Both the position numbers and the translations under genes were made by a program. From Juglans regia (Eukaryota; Streptophyta; Magnoliopsida; Fagales; Juglandaceae), in contig NC_049915.1 in assembly GCF_001411555.2 (NCBI RefSeq), forward strand, positions 15,886,640 to 15,950,639: 64,000 nt of DNA. The letters are read 5' to 3'. Positions within the stretch are counted from its first letter, which is position 1. The number at the start of each line of letters is the position of its first letter. The notes beneath the pieces are model-generated. The model was not told where the DNA came from and searched no databases. It was given only the letters and a program-made list of their open reading frames with translations. Of the stretch, positions 22,282 to 34,562 are shown piece by piece.

Positions 22282-22813
22282 TCTTTATTATAGAAAGCAC
22301 TTAAGGGGGCCTATGCAAGGGCGTGTTGGGAAAGTTATTATTTTATTGAACTAAGGTTAGGGTTACTGTAGCCGAGTTATTGTAGGGCGGCACTGTATCC
22401 GCGGCACTGTTCATCCAGGGGCACTTTTGGAAGATGGGGTTTTCTTTTGGCTAGGGTTTCATTAGGTTTTACTTCAAATACTATATGTAGCCTCATTCTA
22501 ATCAGTTTATGAAGTTTATGAAATTTGATGAATTTATTCATTTTGAGTTGAGTTTTACTCTTCTTGTTCTTAATTGAACTTCTGAACTTATCAAAGGTAA
22601 ATCATAACCTTTGTGGCGTTCCTCCTCTGTAATCTGGGTTCTTGATACGGGTTCTTCAATGGGTCTAGATTTTAATATAATCTAGGTTTTTGAAACGAGT
22701 TCTCATTGGGTCTAGGTTCTCTCCATCCATTGATTTGATTTTTGACTTTCTTGGGGAGTTTTCAAATTGATTGTGGGTTCAAGAGATTTCATTCCCGCGG
22801 GTTCATCATATCA
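22282..22813 (+). repeat. Plus LTR, right part
   Basis: Continuation of the 20858 LTR after the nested minus fragment; about 20 bases were lost at the join. Ends GGGTTCATCATATCA, with a 3-bp ATC duplication near the tip, then satellite. Confidence 0.85.
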
Positions 22814-23258
22814 GTAGGCCCCAACCCGTTGTGAATCGGAGCATCTCTTATTTTTACCTCTTTGCCCACGATTACATGAAAACCAATTGAGGACAAAGTG
22901 GCAAAAATAAAAGGTTGGAGTTTTTTGCTCGTGGGCATCCTATGGTACTCCCATGACCTTAGGGTAAGTATGCCCCAACCCTGAGTGAATCGGAGCAACT
23001 CCTATATTTACCACTTTGCCCACACTTATTTGGAAACCAATTGAGGGCAAAGTGGCAAAAACAAGAGGTTGGAGTTCTTTGCTCGTGGGCATCCTATAAT
23101 ACTACCGTGACCTTAGGGTAAGTATGCCCTAAACTGGGGTGAATCAGAGCAACTCTTATTTTTACCATTTTGCCCACGCTTACAAGAAAACCAATTGAGG
23201 ACAACGTGGCAAAAATAAGAGGTTGAAATTTTTCGCTCTGGGGCTTCCTATGGTACTA
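22814..23258. repeat. 154-bp satellite array, block 3
   Basis: About three units; the GTAAG base recurs at 22965 and 23119 (154). Same hairpin arms as blocks 1 and 2. Ends at TGGTACTACC, where an A-type LTR lacking its first ~10 bases begins (microhomology ACC). Confidence 0.9.
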
Positions 23259-23560
23259 CCAAGGTGGGCCTACTCTTAAGGATCCTTTGCAAGTTTCAGA
23301 TGGGCCAATTACAAGATCAAGGGCTAAGAAGATCAAGGAAGCAATGTAAGGATTGGTGCAATCCACTTGGGATGGAGCTAGCAAGAGCCCAACACTCAAG
23401 ATGGGTTTGAAAGAAGAAGAACAAGTTTTGATGCACTTGATTCAAGCTATGGAAGACATGACTTAGAGATACGGTGTATTGTTATTGCAGGCTTCCAATT
23501 TGGTTAAATGATTTATTTTATTAGTTTAAAATAAGTGGGCTTAAAGATGCTTGGCACACA
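23259..23560 (+). repeat. A-type 5' LTR, left part
   Basis: LTR of the plus A element, missing its first ~10 bases. It encodes the A-type C-terminal extension in translation (QVSDGPITRSRAKKIKEAM-like) and is interrupted by a solo LTR. Right part at 24401-24913. Confidence 0.85.
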
Positions 23561-24395
23561 TGATATGAACCTGTGGGAATGAATTCCCTTGAACCCACAA
23601 TCAATTTGAAAACTCCCCAGGAAAGCCAAAACAAGTCAAGGATGGAGAATCTAGACCCGATGAGAACTCGTTTCAAGAACCTAGATTATATTAAAATCTA
23701 GACCCGTTGAAGAACCCGTCTCAAGAACCCAGATTACAAAGGAGGAACGCCACAAAGGTTGTGATTTACCTTTGATAAGTTCAAGAGTTCAATCAAGAAC
23801 AAGAGGAGAAAACTCAACTCACAAATAAAATTTAATATTGTCTAATCTCTCAAATGAGGCTACAAAAAGTTTGTAAACCCAAATCTAATCAAAACCCTAG
23901 CCAAAATAAAGCCCCTTTTACCCAAAATTACCCTTGATGAACAGTACCAACTACAGTACGCACGGCTACTGGAACCCCTACAATAAATTGATGAAACCCT
24001 AGTTCCTAAAATGTAACTTTCCAAATAAGCCCTTGGCCAAAATACAAGGCCTTCCCAAAAACATAGTTCAAAAGAAATAAGACATGTGAGCCAAGCATCT
24101 TCAAGCCCACTTATTCTAAACTAATAAAATAAATCATTTAACCAAATTAGAAGCGTTCAATAGCAATAGGCCGTATCTCTAAGTCATGTCTTCCACAGCT
24201 TGAATAAAGTGGATCAAAGCTGGTTCTTCTTCTTTCAGGCCCATCTTCAGTGTTGGGCTCTTGCTGGCTTCATCCCAAGTGGATTGCACCAATCCTTGCA
24301 TTGCTTCCTTGATCTTCTTCGCCCTTGATCTTGTAATTGGCCCATCTGGAACTTGCAAAGGATCTTTAAGAGTAGGCCCACCTTGGTTCCTATCA
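23561..24395 (-). repeat. Solo A-type LTR (835 bp) nested in an LTR
   Basis: Complete minus LTR (TGATATGAACCTG to GGTTCCTATCA). Flanks are ACACA (23556-23560) and TCACA (24396-24400), a 5-bp target duplication with one change. The undisturbed site reads GGCTCACATGTC in other A LTRs (for example 55387). No internal region. Confidence 0.9.
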
Positions 24396-24400
24396 TCACA

Positions 24401-24913
24401 TGTCTTATTTCTTATAAACTATGTTTTTAAGAAGGCCTTGTATTTTGGCCAAGAGCTTATTTGGAAAGTTACTTTTAGGAACTAGAGTTTCATCAATTTA
24501 TTGGAGGGGTTACTGTAGCCGTGCCTACTGTTCATCAAGGGTAATGTTGGGTAAAAGGGTCTTTATTTTGGCTAGGGTTTTGATTAGGTTTGGGTTTAAA
24601 AACTCTTTGCAGCCTCATTTGAGGGGTTAGACAATATTGAATTTTATTTGTGAGTTAAGTTTTCTCCTCTTGTTCTTGATTGAACTCTTGAACTTATTAA
24701 AGGTAAATCACAACCTTTGTGGCGTTCATCCTTTATAATCTGGGTTCTTGAGACTGGTTCTTCAACAGGTCTAGATTTTAATATAATCTAGGTTCTTGAA
24801 ACGAGTTCTCATCGGGTCTAGATTCTCCATCCTTGACTTGATTTTTGGCTTTCTTGGGGAGTTTTCAAATTGATTGTGGGTTCAAGGGATTTCATTCCCA
24901 CGGGTTCATATCA
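24401..24913 (+). repeat. A-type 5' LTR, right part
   Basis: Resumes after the solo LTR and runs to CCCACGGGTTCATATCA, followed by the primer-binding site at 24916. Confidence 0.85.
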
Positions 24914-25670
24914 TTTGGTATTCAGAGCAAGGTTTCCAATCAGGTCTGATTCTATCTTTTATTTCTTGCATATTTAATTCTAGGGCTTGATTGTTCTAGG
25001 ATTGATTACAAAATAAAAAATAGTGGTGGTTAGCAGATTTCTTCACTATTGTTAGGGTTATTGAAATTCATTGCTAGGGTTTGTGTTGGCTGAAATCTCT
25101 TGTTCTAGGGGCTGCCATATATCACTTGCCCAAATGTTTTTGAGTTATTGTTAGGGTTTTCTCAACTGCTTATTCTTGATTGTGATCAAATCAGTTGGTG
25201 AAAGGAAAAGAAAAGAAAAGAAAGGAAAGGAATAGAAAAAAAAAAATCGTGAATAAAAAAAAAAAAAAAATTCCGAGATTTATTTTCTTGAGCCTTATCA
25301 TCAAAGGGGGTGATTCTAGTTGGTATCTTGTCTTATTGTTACAGTTTCATTCGTATAATTTCCTTGATTCACGTGCCATTTTTTTTTTATTCATTCGGTG
25401 TTTCTCTTGTTCTTGTTTCTTGGACCTAATTACTATTTGGGATAAAACAAGGTTGCTTTGTCTTGATTGAGTCAATTAGTTCTTAAAGAACTTGAGTGGG
25501 AAAACTCTTGAGGTAAAAGGCAAAAGAGTGTGAGTCTATTATCTAAAAAAGTCAATTATGAGTGTAACCCCGAGTGGAGTGTCATTATTCAAGTGTAAAC
25601 ACGTAAGGGAGTGTGTGAGGTTTACTTTTTTTTTTTGCCACTAACACATTCTTTTGTGTAGCGCCTGATA
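24914..25670 (+). mobile_element. Leader of plus A element
   Basis: Primer-binding site TGGTATTCAGAGC (24916-24928), leader text distinct in detail from the NA leaders (for example GTGGTGGTTAGCAG) and the purine tract (about 25199-25262). Before gag lie GTGTAAACACGTAAGG and a T run. Confidence 0.85.
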
Positions 25671-28600
25671 ATGTCTCATTGGAGTAGCGCATCACCAAAG
25701 GGGAGAGCAGATAACTCATCCTTTGTGTTGCAAGCCTTGCAACAACAATTTGAGTGGTTGAATTTGGTGTTGGGTGAAGTGAGGGATAGGATGGATCATC
25801 AAAAAGCTGCGATTAGAAATCTACAAGGTCGGTGAGACAGAAGGCGACGTGAGCATAGAGTTGAAAATTAGTATGAGAATGAATGAGATGGTGAGGATGA
25901 GGAAGACTTAGCATCTGATGAGGAAGACTTAGCATCTGATGTTGGGTCGGATAGAAATAGAAGAGTTAGGCATGAAAGAGGATTTGAGGGGAATCTAAGG
26001 GGTCGGGATGGTGTAGATAGAGACCTTGGTAGCATCAAAATGAAAATACCACATTTCCAAGGTAGAACTGACCCTTAGGTTTATCTTGAGTTGGAGAAAA
26101 AAATAGAGTTGGTATTTGATTGCCATAATTACTCTGAGGAAAAGAAAGTGAAGTTGGCATTAATTGAATTCACTGATTATGCTATTATTTGGTGGGATCA
26201 ATTAGTGACCAATAGGAGGAGGAATTATGAGAGGCTTATAGAGACATGGGGAGAGTTGAAAGCTCTCATGAGGAGGAGATTTGTTCCTAGCCATTACTAT
26301 AGAGACCTTTACCAGAAATTACAAAATCTTACATAGGGGACTAGGAGTGTGGAGGATTTCCATAAGGAGATGGAGGTGGCAATAATTCGGGCTAATGTAG
26401 AGGAGGACCGAGAGGCCACCATGGCTAGATTTTTGAGTGGTTTGAATAGGGACATAGCCAATGTAATTGAATTGCAGCATTATGTGGAGATAGAGGACAT
26501 GGTGCACATGGCTATGAAGGTGGAGAGGCAATTAAAGAGAAAAGGGACAGCAAGGTACACTTCGGTTTCTAGCACTACTTGGAAATCAAAATGGGATAGG
26601 AATGATCCAGCAGAAGCAAAGAGAAAGACCGAACCACCTAAGGGAAAAGAAGAGGGAACTAGCAACAAACCCAATGTAGAATCTCAACCTTCACGGAATA
26701 GAGATATTAAATGTTTTAAATGTTTGGGTTCAGGGCACATTGCTTCTCAATGTCCAAATAGGAGGGTGATGATTATGCGTGACAATGGGGAGGTGATGAC
26801 TGAGAGTGAGGATGATAGTGATGAGGTGCCCGAGTTGGATGATGCTAGTGATGATGATGGAGTGGTATACCCTGTGATAGGTGAGTCTCTTGTTGCCAGG
26901 CGTGCTCTTAATGCACACATTAAGGTAGATGATGCAGAGCAACAGAGAGAGAACATTTTTCATACTAGATGCCAAGTCAACAATAAGGTAAGTAGTATGA
27001 TCATTGATGGAGGGGGAGTTGTACTAATGTGGCTAGCACTACTTTGGTTGAGCAATTGAATTTACCAACCTTAAAACACTCTAGACCATGCAAATTGCAG
27101 TGGTTGAATGATTGTGGAGAGGTTAAGGTGGATAAACAAGTGTTAGTTACTTTTTCTATTGGGAAGTATCCGGATGAGGTGCTTTGTGATGTTGTGCCTA
27201 TGCATGCGGGCTATATTTTGTTGGGGAGGTTGTGGCAGTATGATAGGAGAGTGTGACACATGATGGGTTCAAGAACATGTACAGCTTTGAAAAAGAGGGC
27301 AAAACAATTAAGTTTGCGCCTTTAACTCCAAGCCAGGTCTATGAGCACCAACTGAAATTGAAAAGTGAGATTGCTCAAAAAAGAAAGAGTGAAAATGAGA
27401 GTGATCAAAAAAGAAAGAGTGAAACTGAGAGTGATCAAAAAAGAAATAGTGAAAAAGAGATTGAGCAAAAAAGAAAGAGTGAGAGTGAAAATGAGCATAA
27501 AAGAAAGAGTGAAAAAGAAAGTAAGGAGGTGGCTGAGAGTAAAGAAAAAAGTGTGGAGCCACGAGAGAGAAAAGAAAGGGAATCTTCTGAGAGAAAAGGA
27601 AAGGCAAAAGTGAGTTTCTATGCAAGAGAGTGTGAGGTTAAGAGGGCTTTCTTCGCAGATCGCCCTATGATTTTTCTTATTTATAAAGAGTCTTATCTTA
27701 CTCTTGATGACAGTAACCAGTCCCTTCCTAGTTTGGCTGTTTCTTTGTTGCAGGAGTTTGAGGATGTTTTCCCGAAGGAGATGCCAAATGAGTTGCCACC
27801 CATTAGAGGCATTGAGCACCAGATTGATTTTGTACCCGGGGCTGCTATTCCAAACCGACCAGCCTATAGGAGTAATCCAGAGGAGACAAAGGTGCTTCAG
27901 AGGCAGGTTGAGAAGTTGATGAGTAAGGGGTACGTGAGGGAGAGTAGGAGCCCTTGAGCAGTACCAGTGCTACTAGTGCCAAAGAAGTATGGGACGGTGG
28001 AGGATGTGCATTGATTGCAAGGCGGTCAACAATATCACGGTAAGGTATCGCCATCCCATTCTTAGATTGGATGATATGCTTGATCAATTGCATGGCTCAT
28101 GTGTTTTCAGTGAAATTGATCTTAAAAGTGGGTATTATCAAATTAGAATGAAAGAGGGTGATGAATGGAAAACTGCTTTTAAGACTAAGTATGGACTTTA
28201 TGAATGGTTGGTTATGCCATTTGGACTTACAAATACGCCCAGTACTTTCATGAGATTAATGAACCATGTCCTACGTGCATTCATAGGCAAGTTTGTGGTT
28301 GTGTACTTTGATGATATCTTAGTATACAGCAAGAACTTAAATGAACATATTGAGCATTTGAGATATGTGTTTGATGTGTTGAGATGTGAAAAGTTGTATG
28401 CTAATTTCAAGAAATGTGCCTTTTGCATGGAAAAAGTTGTTTTTCTTGATTATGTTGTTAGTACAAAGGGTATTGAGGTGGATGAAAAGAAAGTCAAGGC
28501 CATCAAGGAGTGGCCAACGCCAAAAAGCATCTTTGAGGTAAGAAGCTTTCATTGCTTAGCTAGCTTTTATCGACGTTTTGTTAAAGACTTCAGCACCATT

Positions 28601-28747
28601 GCTGCACCACTCACTGAGGTAATTAAAAAGAATGTTGGATTTCATTGGCAGGCTAATCAAGATAATGCTTTTGCCACTATTAAAGAAAGGTTGTGGTCTG
28701 CACCTGTGTTAGCATTACCTGATTTTAACAAAGCTTTTGAGATCGAA
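25671..28747 (+). pseudogene. A-type gag-pol, gag to RT, truncated in RNase H
   Basis: Gag ATG at 25671. Gag N-terminus ([19 protein letters not shown]), capsid (about 26090-26520: [28 protein letters not shown]), zinc knuckle CFKCLGSGHIASQC (about 26712-26753), protease (DGGG, disrupted by a 2-base insertion near 27010), 10-residue Lys/Glu repeats (27365-27520), pre-RT block (PIRGIEHQIDFVPGAAIPNR), then RT (27989-28750) with [11 protein letters not shown] and YFDDILVYS. Stops at 25833, 25869 and several later codons (near 26076, 26335 and 27956) plus frameshifts show it is dead. It ends at AFEIE, at the start of RNase H, exactly at an LTR end. Confidence 0.9.
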
Positions 28748-28820
28748 TGATATGAACCCGCGGGAAAGGAATCCCTTGAAGCCACAGTCAATTTGAATCA
28801 AAGCTGAACTTTCACTCAAA
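28748..28820 (-). repeat. LTR start stub 1
   Basis: First ~50 bases of a minus LTR (TGATATGAACCCGCGGG), then a jump to a short piece from near the other LTR end (ATCAAAGCTGAA), joined through the shared TGAA. First step of three stacked LTR starts. Confidence 0.8.
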
Positions 28821-28909
28821 TGATATGAACCCGCGGGAAAGGAATCCCTTGAACCCACAGTCAATTTGAAAACTCCCCAAGAAAGCCAAAATCAAGTCAA
28901 CCAATGGAG
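28821..28909 (-). repeat. LTR start stub 2
   Basis: First 89 bases of a minus LTR, cut at TCAACCAATGGAG by the start of a third, complete LTR at 28910. Confidence 0.85.
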
Positions 28910-29633
28910 TGATATGAACCCGCGGGAAAGGAATTCCCTTGAACCCACAATTAGTTTGAAAACTCCCCAAGAAAGCCAAAATCAAGTCAATGGATGGAGA
29001 ACCTAGACCCGAAGAGAACTCGTTTCAAGAACCTAGATTATATTAAAATCTAGACCCGTTGAAGAACACGTCTCAAGAACCCAGATTACAAAGGGGGAAC
29101 GCCACAAAGGTTGTGATTTACCTTTGATAAGTTGAAAAGTTCAATTAAGAACAGGAGGAGATAAACTCAACTCACAATGAACAAATTCATCAATTTTCAT
29201 AAACTTCATTAACTTCTGAAAATGAGGCTATAAAGAGTATTTAAACCAAAACCTAATTAAAACCTTAGATAAAATAAAACCCCATCTTCCAAAATTACCC
29301 CTGAGTGAACAGTGCCGCGGCTACAGTACGGCACTACAGTAACTCGGCTACAGTAACCCTAACCCTAGTTCAATAAAATAATAACTTTCCCAACATGCCC
29401 TTACATAGGCATAAACCCAATTATTCCATGCAAATAAAATAGGTCATTGAAATTAATTAAATAGGTTGAAAGCCTTCAAGCGTCCAAAGCCTATAGGTCA
29501 TGTTGTTGCCCTTTCCATAGCTTATGAAATGAATCAAAGCATAATCTTCATCGTTTAAGCCTTTGAACTTGTATTTGGCCCATCTGGAACTTGCAACATA
29601 TCTTTAAGACTTGGCCCACCTTGGTTCCCATCA
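28910..29633 (-). repeat. 3' LTR of a minus NA element
   Basis: 724 bases, TGATATGAACCCG to GGTTCCCATCA, followed by an inverted purine tract (29634-29647). The body to its right runs to 33819. Confidence 0.9.
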
Positions 29634-30382
29634 TTCCCCCTCTCCTCAAAAAGATTCGACCTCGAATTTCCACCTGGATCAAAGGGAAAAATGTTAGTAG
29701 CATTATCACTGATTTCATATGCATTGTCATTAATTTGTTCAAGAATTTGAAAACATCCATCCAAGCTACTCATGTTGCCAACAGATAAAGACATTAAATC
29801 TAAAGGTGGAAATAGATTAAGTCTGTAAACAATTTCAAAAGGAGAATATAAAGTGGTATGATGCATGGTCCTATTATATGCAAACTCTATAAATCCATTC
29901 ATAACCACAAAAATAGAATTTCTACTCTTTTCTTTCCTAGGCAGCCCCAAAACAAAATCCATAGATATGTCTACACATGACTCACTAGGAATAGGTGAGG
30001 GCGTATGCAACCCATGTGGTAAAAGTATAAATGTTTGTGCAAAATGTCTAATATTTTCTTGACACCAGAATGACAACTCCAAATATATGTAAACTCAATG
30101 AAGGGCAAATGATAGTCCCATAAACATTCATGCAACTGGTCAATGTATGGCAAATGATACACCCACAAACGTTCCTGAAACACACCTAAAGCTTTTTTAC
30201 AACACAATGACCACTCCAATTATATGAAAACTCAATGAATAGCAAGCAATACTCCCACAAACGTTCATGCAACATGTTAATGAATGACAAATGATATTTC
30301 CCCAAATGTTCATGTCACACCTCAATGAAAGGCAAATGATACTCCCACAAACATTCATGCAACACATCATTGAATGACAATT
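29634..30382 (-). pseudogene. NA pol remnant, 3' half
   Basis: Downstream half of the NA frame, on the far side of a nested solo LTR. Contains several 15-residue units mixed with FAYNWSGH segments (about 30060-30382), a reduced zinc-binding region, the stretch [18 protein letters not shown], then [12 protein letters not shown] without the integrase core, and the C-terminal tail. Frame is open from 30082 to 29555; upstream there are frameshifts. Confidence 0.8.
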
Positions 30383-31189
30383 TGATATGAACCCGCGGGA
30401 AATGAATCCCTTGAACCTACAGTCAATTTGAAAATACCCCAAGAAAGCCAAAATCAAGTCAATGGATGGAGAACCTAGACCCAATGAGAACTCGTTTCAA
30501 GAACCTAGATTATATAAAAATCTAGACCCGTTGAAGAACCCGTCTCAAGAACCCAGATTACAAAGGAGGAACGCCAGAAAGGTTGTGATTTACCTTTGAT
30601 AAGTTCAAAAGTTCAATTAAGAACAAGAGGAGTAAAACTCAACTCACAATGAATAAATTCATCAAATTTCATAAACTTCATTATCTCATTAGAATGAGAC
30701 TACATAGAGTATTTAAAAGAAAACCTAATGAAACCCTAGCCAAAATAAACCCCCATCTTCCAAAAGTGCCCCTGGATGAACAGTGTCGCGGCTACAGTGC
30801 CGCGCAACAGTAACTCTGCTACAGTAACCCTAACCATAGTTCAATAAAATAATAAATTTCCCAACATGCCCTTGCATAGGCCCCCTTAAGTGCTTCCCAT
30901 AATAAACTCAATTATTCTAAACTAATAAAATAAGTTCTTTAAATGAATTAAATAAGTTGAAACCCTTCAAGAGCCCAAAGCCTTTAAGTCATGTCGTTGC
31001 CTTCTTCCGTAGCTGATCAAATGAATTAAAACAGGATCCTCATCCTTCAAACCCCATCTTGAATGTTGGCCTCTTGCTAAACTTATCCCAGGTGGATTGC
31101 ATCAATCCTTGTATTGTCTCTTTGATCTTCTTGGCCCATCTGGAAGTTGCAAATGATCTTTAAAACTAAGCACATCTTGGTTCCCATCA
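30383..31189 (-). repeat. Solo LTR (807 bp) inside the 15-codon repeat region
   Basis: Complete minus LTR (TGATATGAACCCG to GGTTCCCATCA) flanked by perfect 5-bp duplications, CAATT at 30378-30382 and 31190-31194. It splits the NA repeat block. Confidence 0.95.
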
Positions 31190-31194
31190 CAATT

Positions 31195-32994
31195 GATACT
31201 TCCACAAACGTTCATGCAACACGTCATTGAAAGGCAAATGATATTCCCACAAACGTTCATGCAACACAACAAAAGTTACACCATGGTTACCCAACAAACC
31301 ACCATGTCCATCACACACAAGCAACTTACACATAAAACTAGTAGGTACACAAAATCTATTCTTTCTAAACATGTACCAATCTAGTTTATAGAACTTACCA
31401 AACAATGCTTTCTCACATGTTTCATACAACTAGCAAAGTCATCATCATTAGCATGCAATTCCTTATTATATTCAAGTTTCAACAATTTTGCATCTAAAAT
31501 GAAGATAAGTACATACCTTCTTGCTAAAGTATCAACCACAAAAGTTTCCATACCTTGTGTGTATTTGAATACATGTGGAAAAGTCTCAATACAATCCTCC
31601 CGCTTAGCATGCATTATAGTCAACAACTTACCTTGTCCCTTTAAGTGTGTCAATGACTCATGTTCTTCCAAGAAAGATCGGTTAGGAATTGTTGCACCTG
31701 GCACAAAATCAATGTAGTGCTCTATCTCCCTAATGGGTGGCAATCCACTAAATACACCACTTGGAAACACGACCTCATATCCCTGCAACAAAGAGACAAC
31801 AATTCTAGGCAAACATACGTCAAGTTCGTTAGGATTAAGACTTGCCTTAGCATAAAAACTCACTTTTCTCTTTGTTTTTCTCTCACTTTCTTCACACTCT
31901 CTTTTCTTTCCACTCTTTTTTTCTTTTTCACTCTCTTTTTCCCTTTCACACTCTTTTTTCTTTTCACTCTTTTTTTTTTTTTTCTGTCACTCTCTTTTTC
32001 TTCATCTTTTTTTGTACTCTCGACCTCACAATTATTTTTCAACTCATTCTCTCTTGTGCTTGAGGTCTTATTCTCACCCTCTTCTTTTTTCTCTCTCATT
32101 TTTCTCTCTTTCTCAATTTCAGACTCACTATTTCTTTTTTTCTCAATCTCACATTCACTCTTATTTTTCAACTCAATCTCACTTTCACTCTCACCTTCAC
32201 TCTTGCTTTTCAGCTCATTCTCACTTTCAGTTTTTCTTTTTTGCTCAATCTCCTTTTCATTTTTTCTTTTTTCATCACTCTCATTTTCACTCTTTCTTTT
32301 TTGAGCAACCTCACTTTTCAGTTTCAATTGGTCCCCGTGGACCTGTGTTGGAGTTAAAGGAGCAAGTTTGATTGTTTTTCCATTCTTTTCAAAATTGTAC
32401 ATGTTCCTTAACCCATCATGGATCACATTCCTATTATACTGCCATGGCTTCCCCAACAAAATATGACCAGCATGCATAGACACTACATCACAAAGGACCA
32501 TATCCTGGTATTTCCCAATTGAAAAAGAAACTAGCACTTGCTTATTTACCCTAACCTCTCCACAATCACTCAACCACTGCAACATATATGGTCTAGGGTG
32601 TTTCAAGGTACGTAAATTCAATTTCTCAACATATATAGCCAAATCAATGATCATGCTACATACCTTGTTCTTGATGTGGCATCTAGTATGAAAAATGTTC
32701 TCACTTTGCTGCTCTATATCATCCATCTTAATTTTTGTATTGAGTGCATGCCTGGTAGCAAGAGAATCACCATACTCTTCATTCTTATACCCATTTTCAA
32801 CACTAAACTCAGGACACCTCCTATCTCTCCTACCATGAAGATTTCTAATTACCGCATCTTGATGATCCATCCTATCCCTCACTTCACCCAACACCAAGTT
32901 CAGCTTCTCAAACTGTAGTTGCATGCATGGCTTGCAACATAAAGGATGAGATATCTACCATCCCCTTTGGTGATGAGTCACTCTTATAAGACAT
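31195..32994 (-). pseudogene. NA polyprotein, 5' half (capsid-deleted class)
   Basis: Gag ATG at 32994 (MSYKSDSSPKGM). A small insertion shifts frame near 32930; the frame from 32924 to 31860 is then open for 354 codons: [19 protein letters not shown], direct jump to SLATRHALN, protease region with the active-site segment itself deleted (MIIDLAIYVEKL), GHILLGKPWQYNRNV, and a very long Lys/Glu/Ser-rich segment. Then FPSGVFSGLPPIREIEHYID, an RNase H tail, and the first 15-residue units up to the solo LTR. No capsid, zinc knuckle or RT. Confidence 0.85.
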
Positions 32995-33819
32995 CATAAT
33001 GTGCTGCACAAAAAGAATGTTAGTAGAAAACCTCACACACTCCCTTACGTGTTTACACTCGAATAATGGCACTCCACTCGTGTTTCACTCTTAATTGGTT
33101 TTTTTCCCGATAATAGTCTCACACTCTCTTGCCTTTTACCTCAATAGTTTTCCCACTCAAGCTCTTTAAGAACTAGTTGAACTAAATCAAGACAATACAA
33201 CCTTGAATTATTACACCCAGTAATATAGATCAAAGAAACAAGGAATGAATAAAATGACACGAGACTCAAGGAATTTATACGAGGGAAAGAGTAATTATAA
33301 AACAAGATACCAACCAGAAAGATGTAATCAGCTCCTATGATGATAAAAGCTCAATCAACAAAAACTTTCTTTCTCTTTGTTGAAACTATGTAGCAACTTT
33401 GAATTTGCTACCTTCTCTTTTCTTCTTCTTCTTCCTCTTCTTCTTCTTCTTTTTTTTTTTCGAATTTTCTTTTCTTTTCTTTTCCTTTCTTTTCTTTTCT
33501 TTAATTAAATCACAAACAGCATTACTCAATTGTGAAAATCAAGCAGTGAAGAATTGACAATGAAATATAAGATAATCAATGAAACGACACTCCAAGCAGT
33601 GGAAAAACTTAAAGATGTAGAAATCCTAGAATTTTGAAACCCTAGGAGATGCAAATTTCAGCCAAACCCAAAACCCTAAGAATTTCGGCAGCCTACTTTT
33701 TGTTTCTATTTTTTTTTTTTGGCAACCCTAGAACAATGAAGCCCTAGAATTAAATTTAAGGATGCTAGAATTAAAAGATAGAATCAGATCTGATTGGAAA
33801 CCTTGCTCTGAATACCAAA
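32995..33819 (-). mobile_element. Leader of minus NA element
   Basis: Leader between gag ATG and LTR; primer-binding site TGGTATTCAGAGC (33805-33817, inverted) and pyrimidine tract on this strand (about 33418-33500). Nearly identical to 1-251 over the shared part. Confidence 0.85.
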
Positions 33820-34562
33820 TGATATGAACCCGTGGGAAAAGAATCCCTTGAACCCACAGTCAATTCGAAAACTCCCCAAGAAAGCCAAAATAAAGTCAAT
33901 GGATGGAGAACCTACACCCGAAGAGAACTCGTTTCAAAAACCTATATTATATTAAAATCTAGACGGGTTGAAGAACACGTCTCAAGAACCCAGATTACAA
34001 AGGAGGAACGCCACAAAGGTCGTGATTTACCTTTGATAAGTTGAAAAGTTCAATTAAGAACAAGAGGAGATAAACTCAACTCACAATGAACAAATTCATC
34101 AAATTTCATAAACTTCATTAACTTCTGAAAATGAGGCTATAAAGAGTATTTAAACCAAAACCTAATTAAAACCCTAACCAAAATAATGCCCCATCTTCCA
34201 AAAATACCCCTGAGTGAACAGTGCCGCGGCTACAGTATGTCACTACAGTAACTCAGCTACAGTAACCCTAACCCTAGTTCAATAAAATAATAACTTTTCC
34301 AACATGCTCTTACATAGTCCCCCTTAAGTGCTTTCCACAATAAACTCAATTATTCTAAACTATTAAAATAAGTCTTTTAAATGAATTAAATAAGTTGAAA
34401 GCTTTCAAGTGCCCAAAGCCTTTAAGTCATGTTGTTGCCCTTTCCATAGCTTATCAAATGAATCAAAACTGAATCTTCATCATTTAAGCTCTTGAACTTG
34501 TATTTGGCTCATCTGGAACTTGCAACATTTCTTTAAGACTAGGCCCACCTTGGTTCCCATCA
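33820..34562 (-). repeat. LTR shared by two adjacent minus NA bodies (743 bp)
   Basis: Intact ends. Its left side meets a leader and its right side meets an inverted purine tract (TTCCCCCTTTGCTC, 34563-34576). It is thus at once 5' LTR of one body and 3' LTR of the next, the layout made by unequal LTR recombination. Confidence 0.9.

Noticed and set aside
20858..22813. Target duplication for the interrupted plus LTR
   Set aside because: Flanks ACCTC and GTAGG do not match; the left neighbour is another LTR insertion, so a deletion is more likely.
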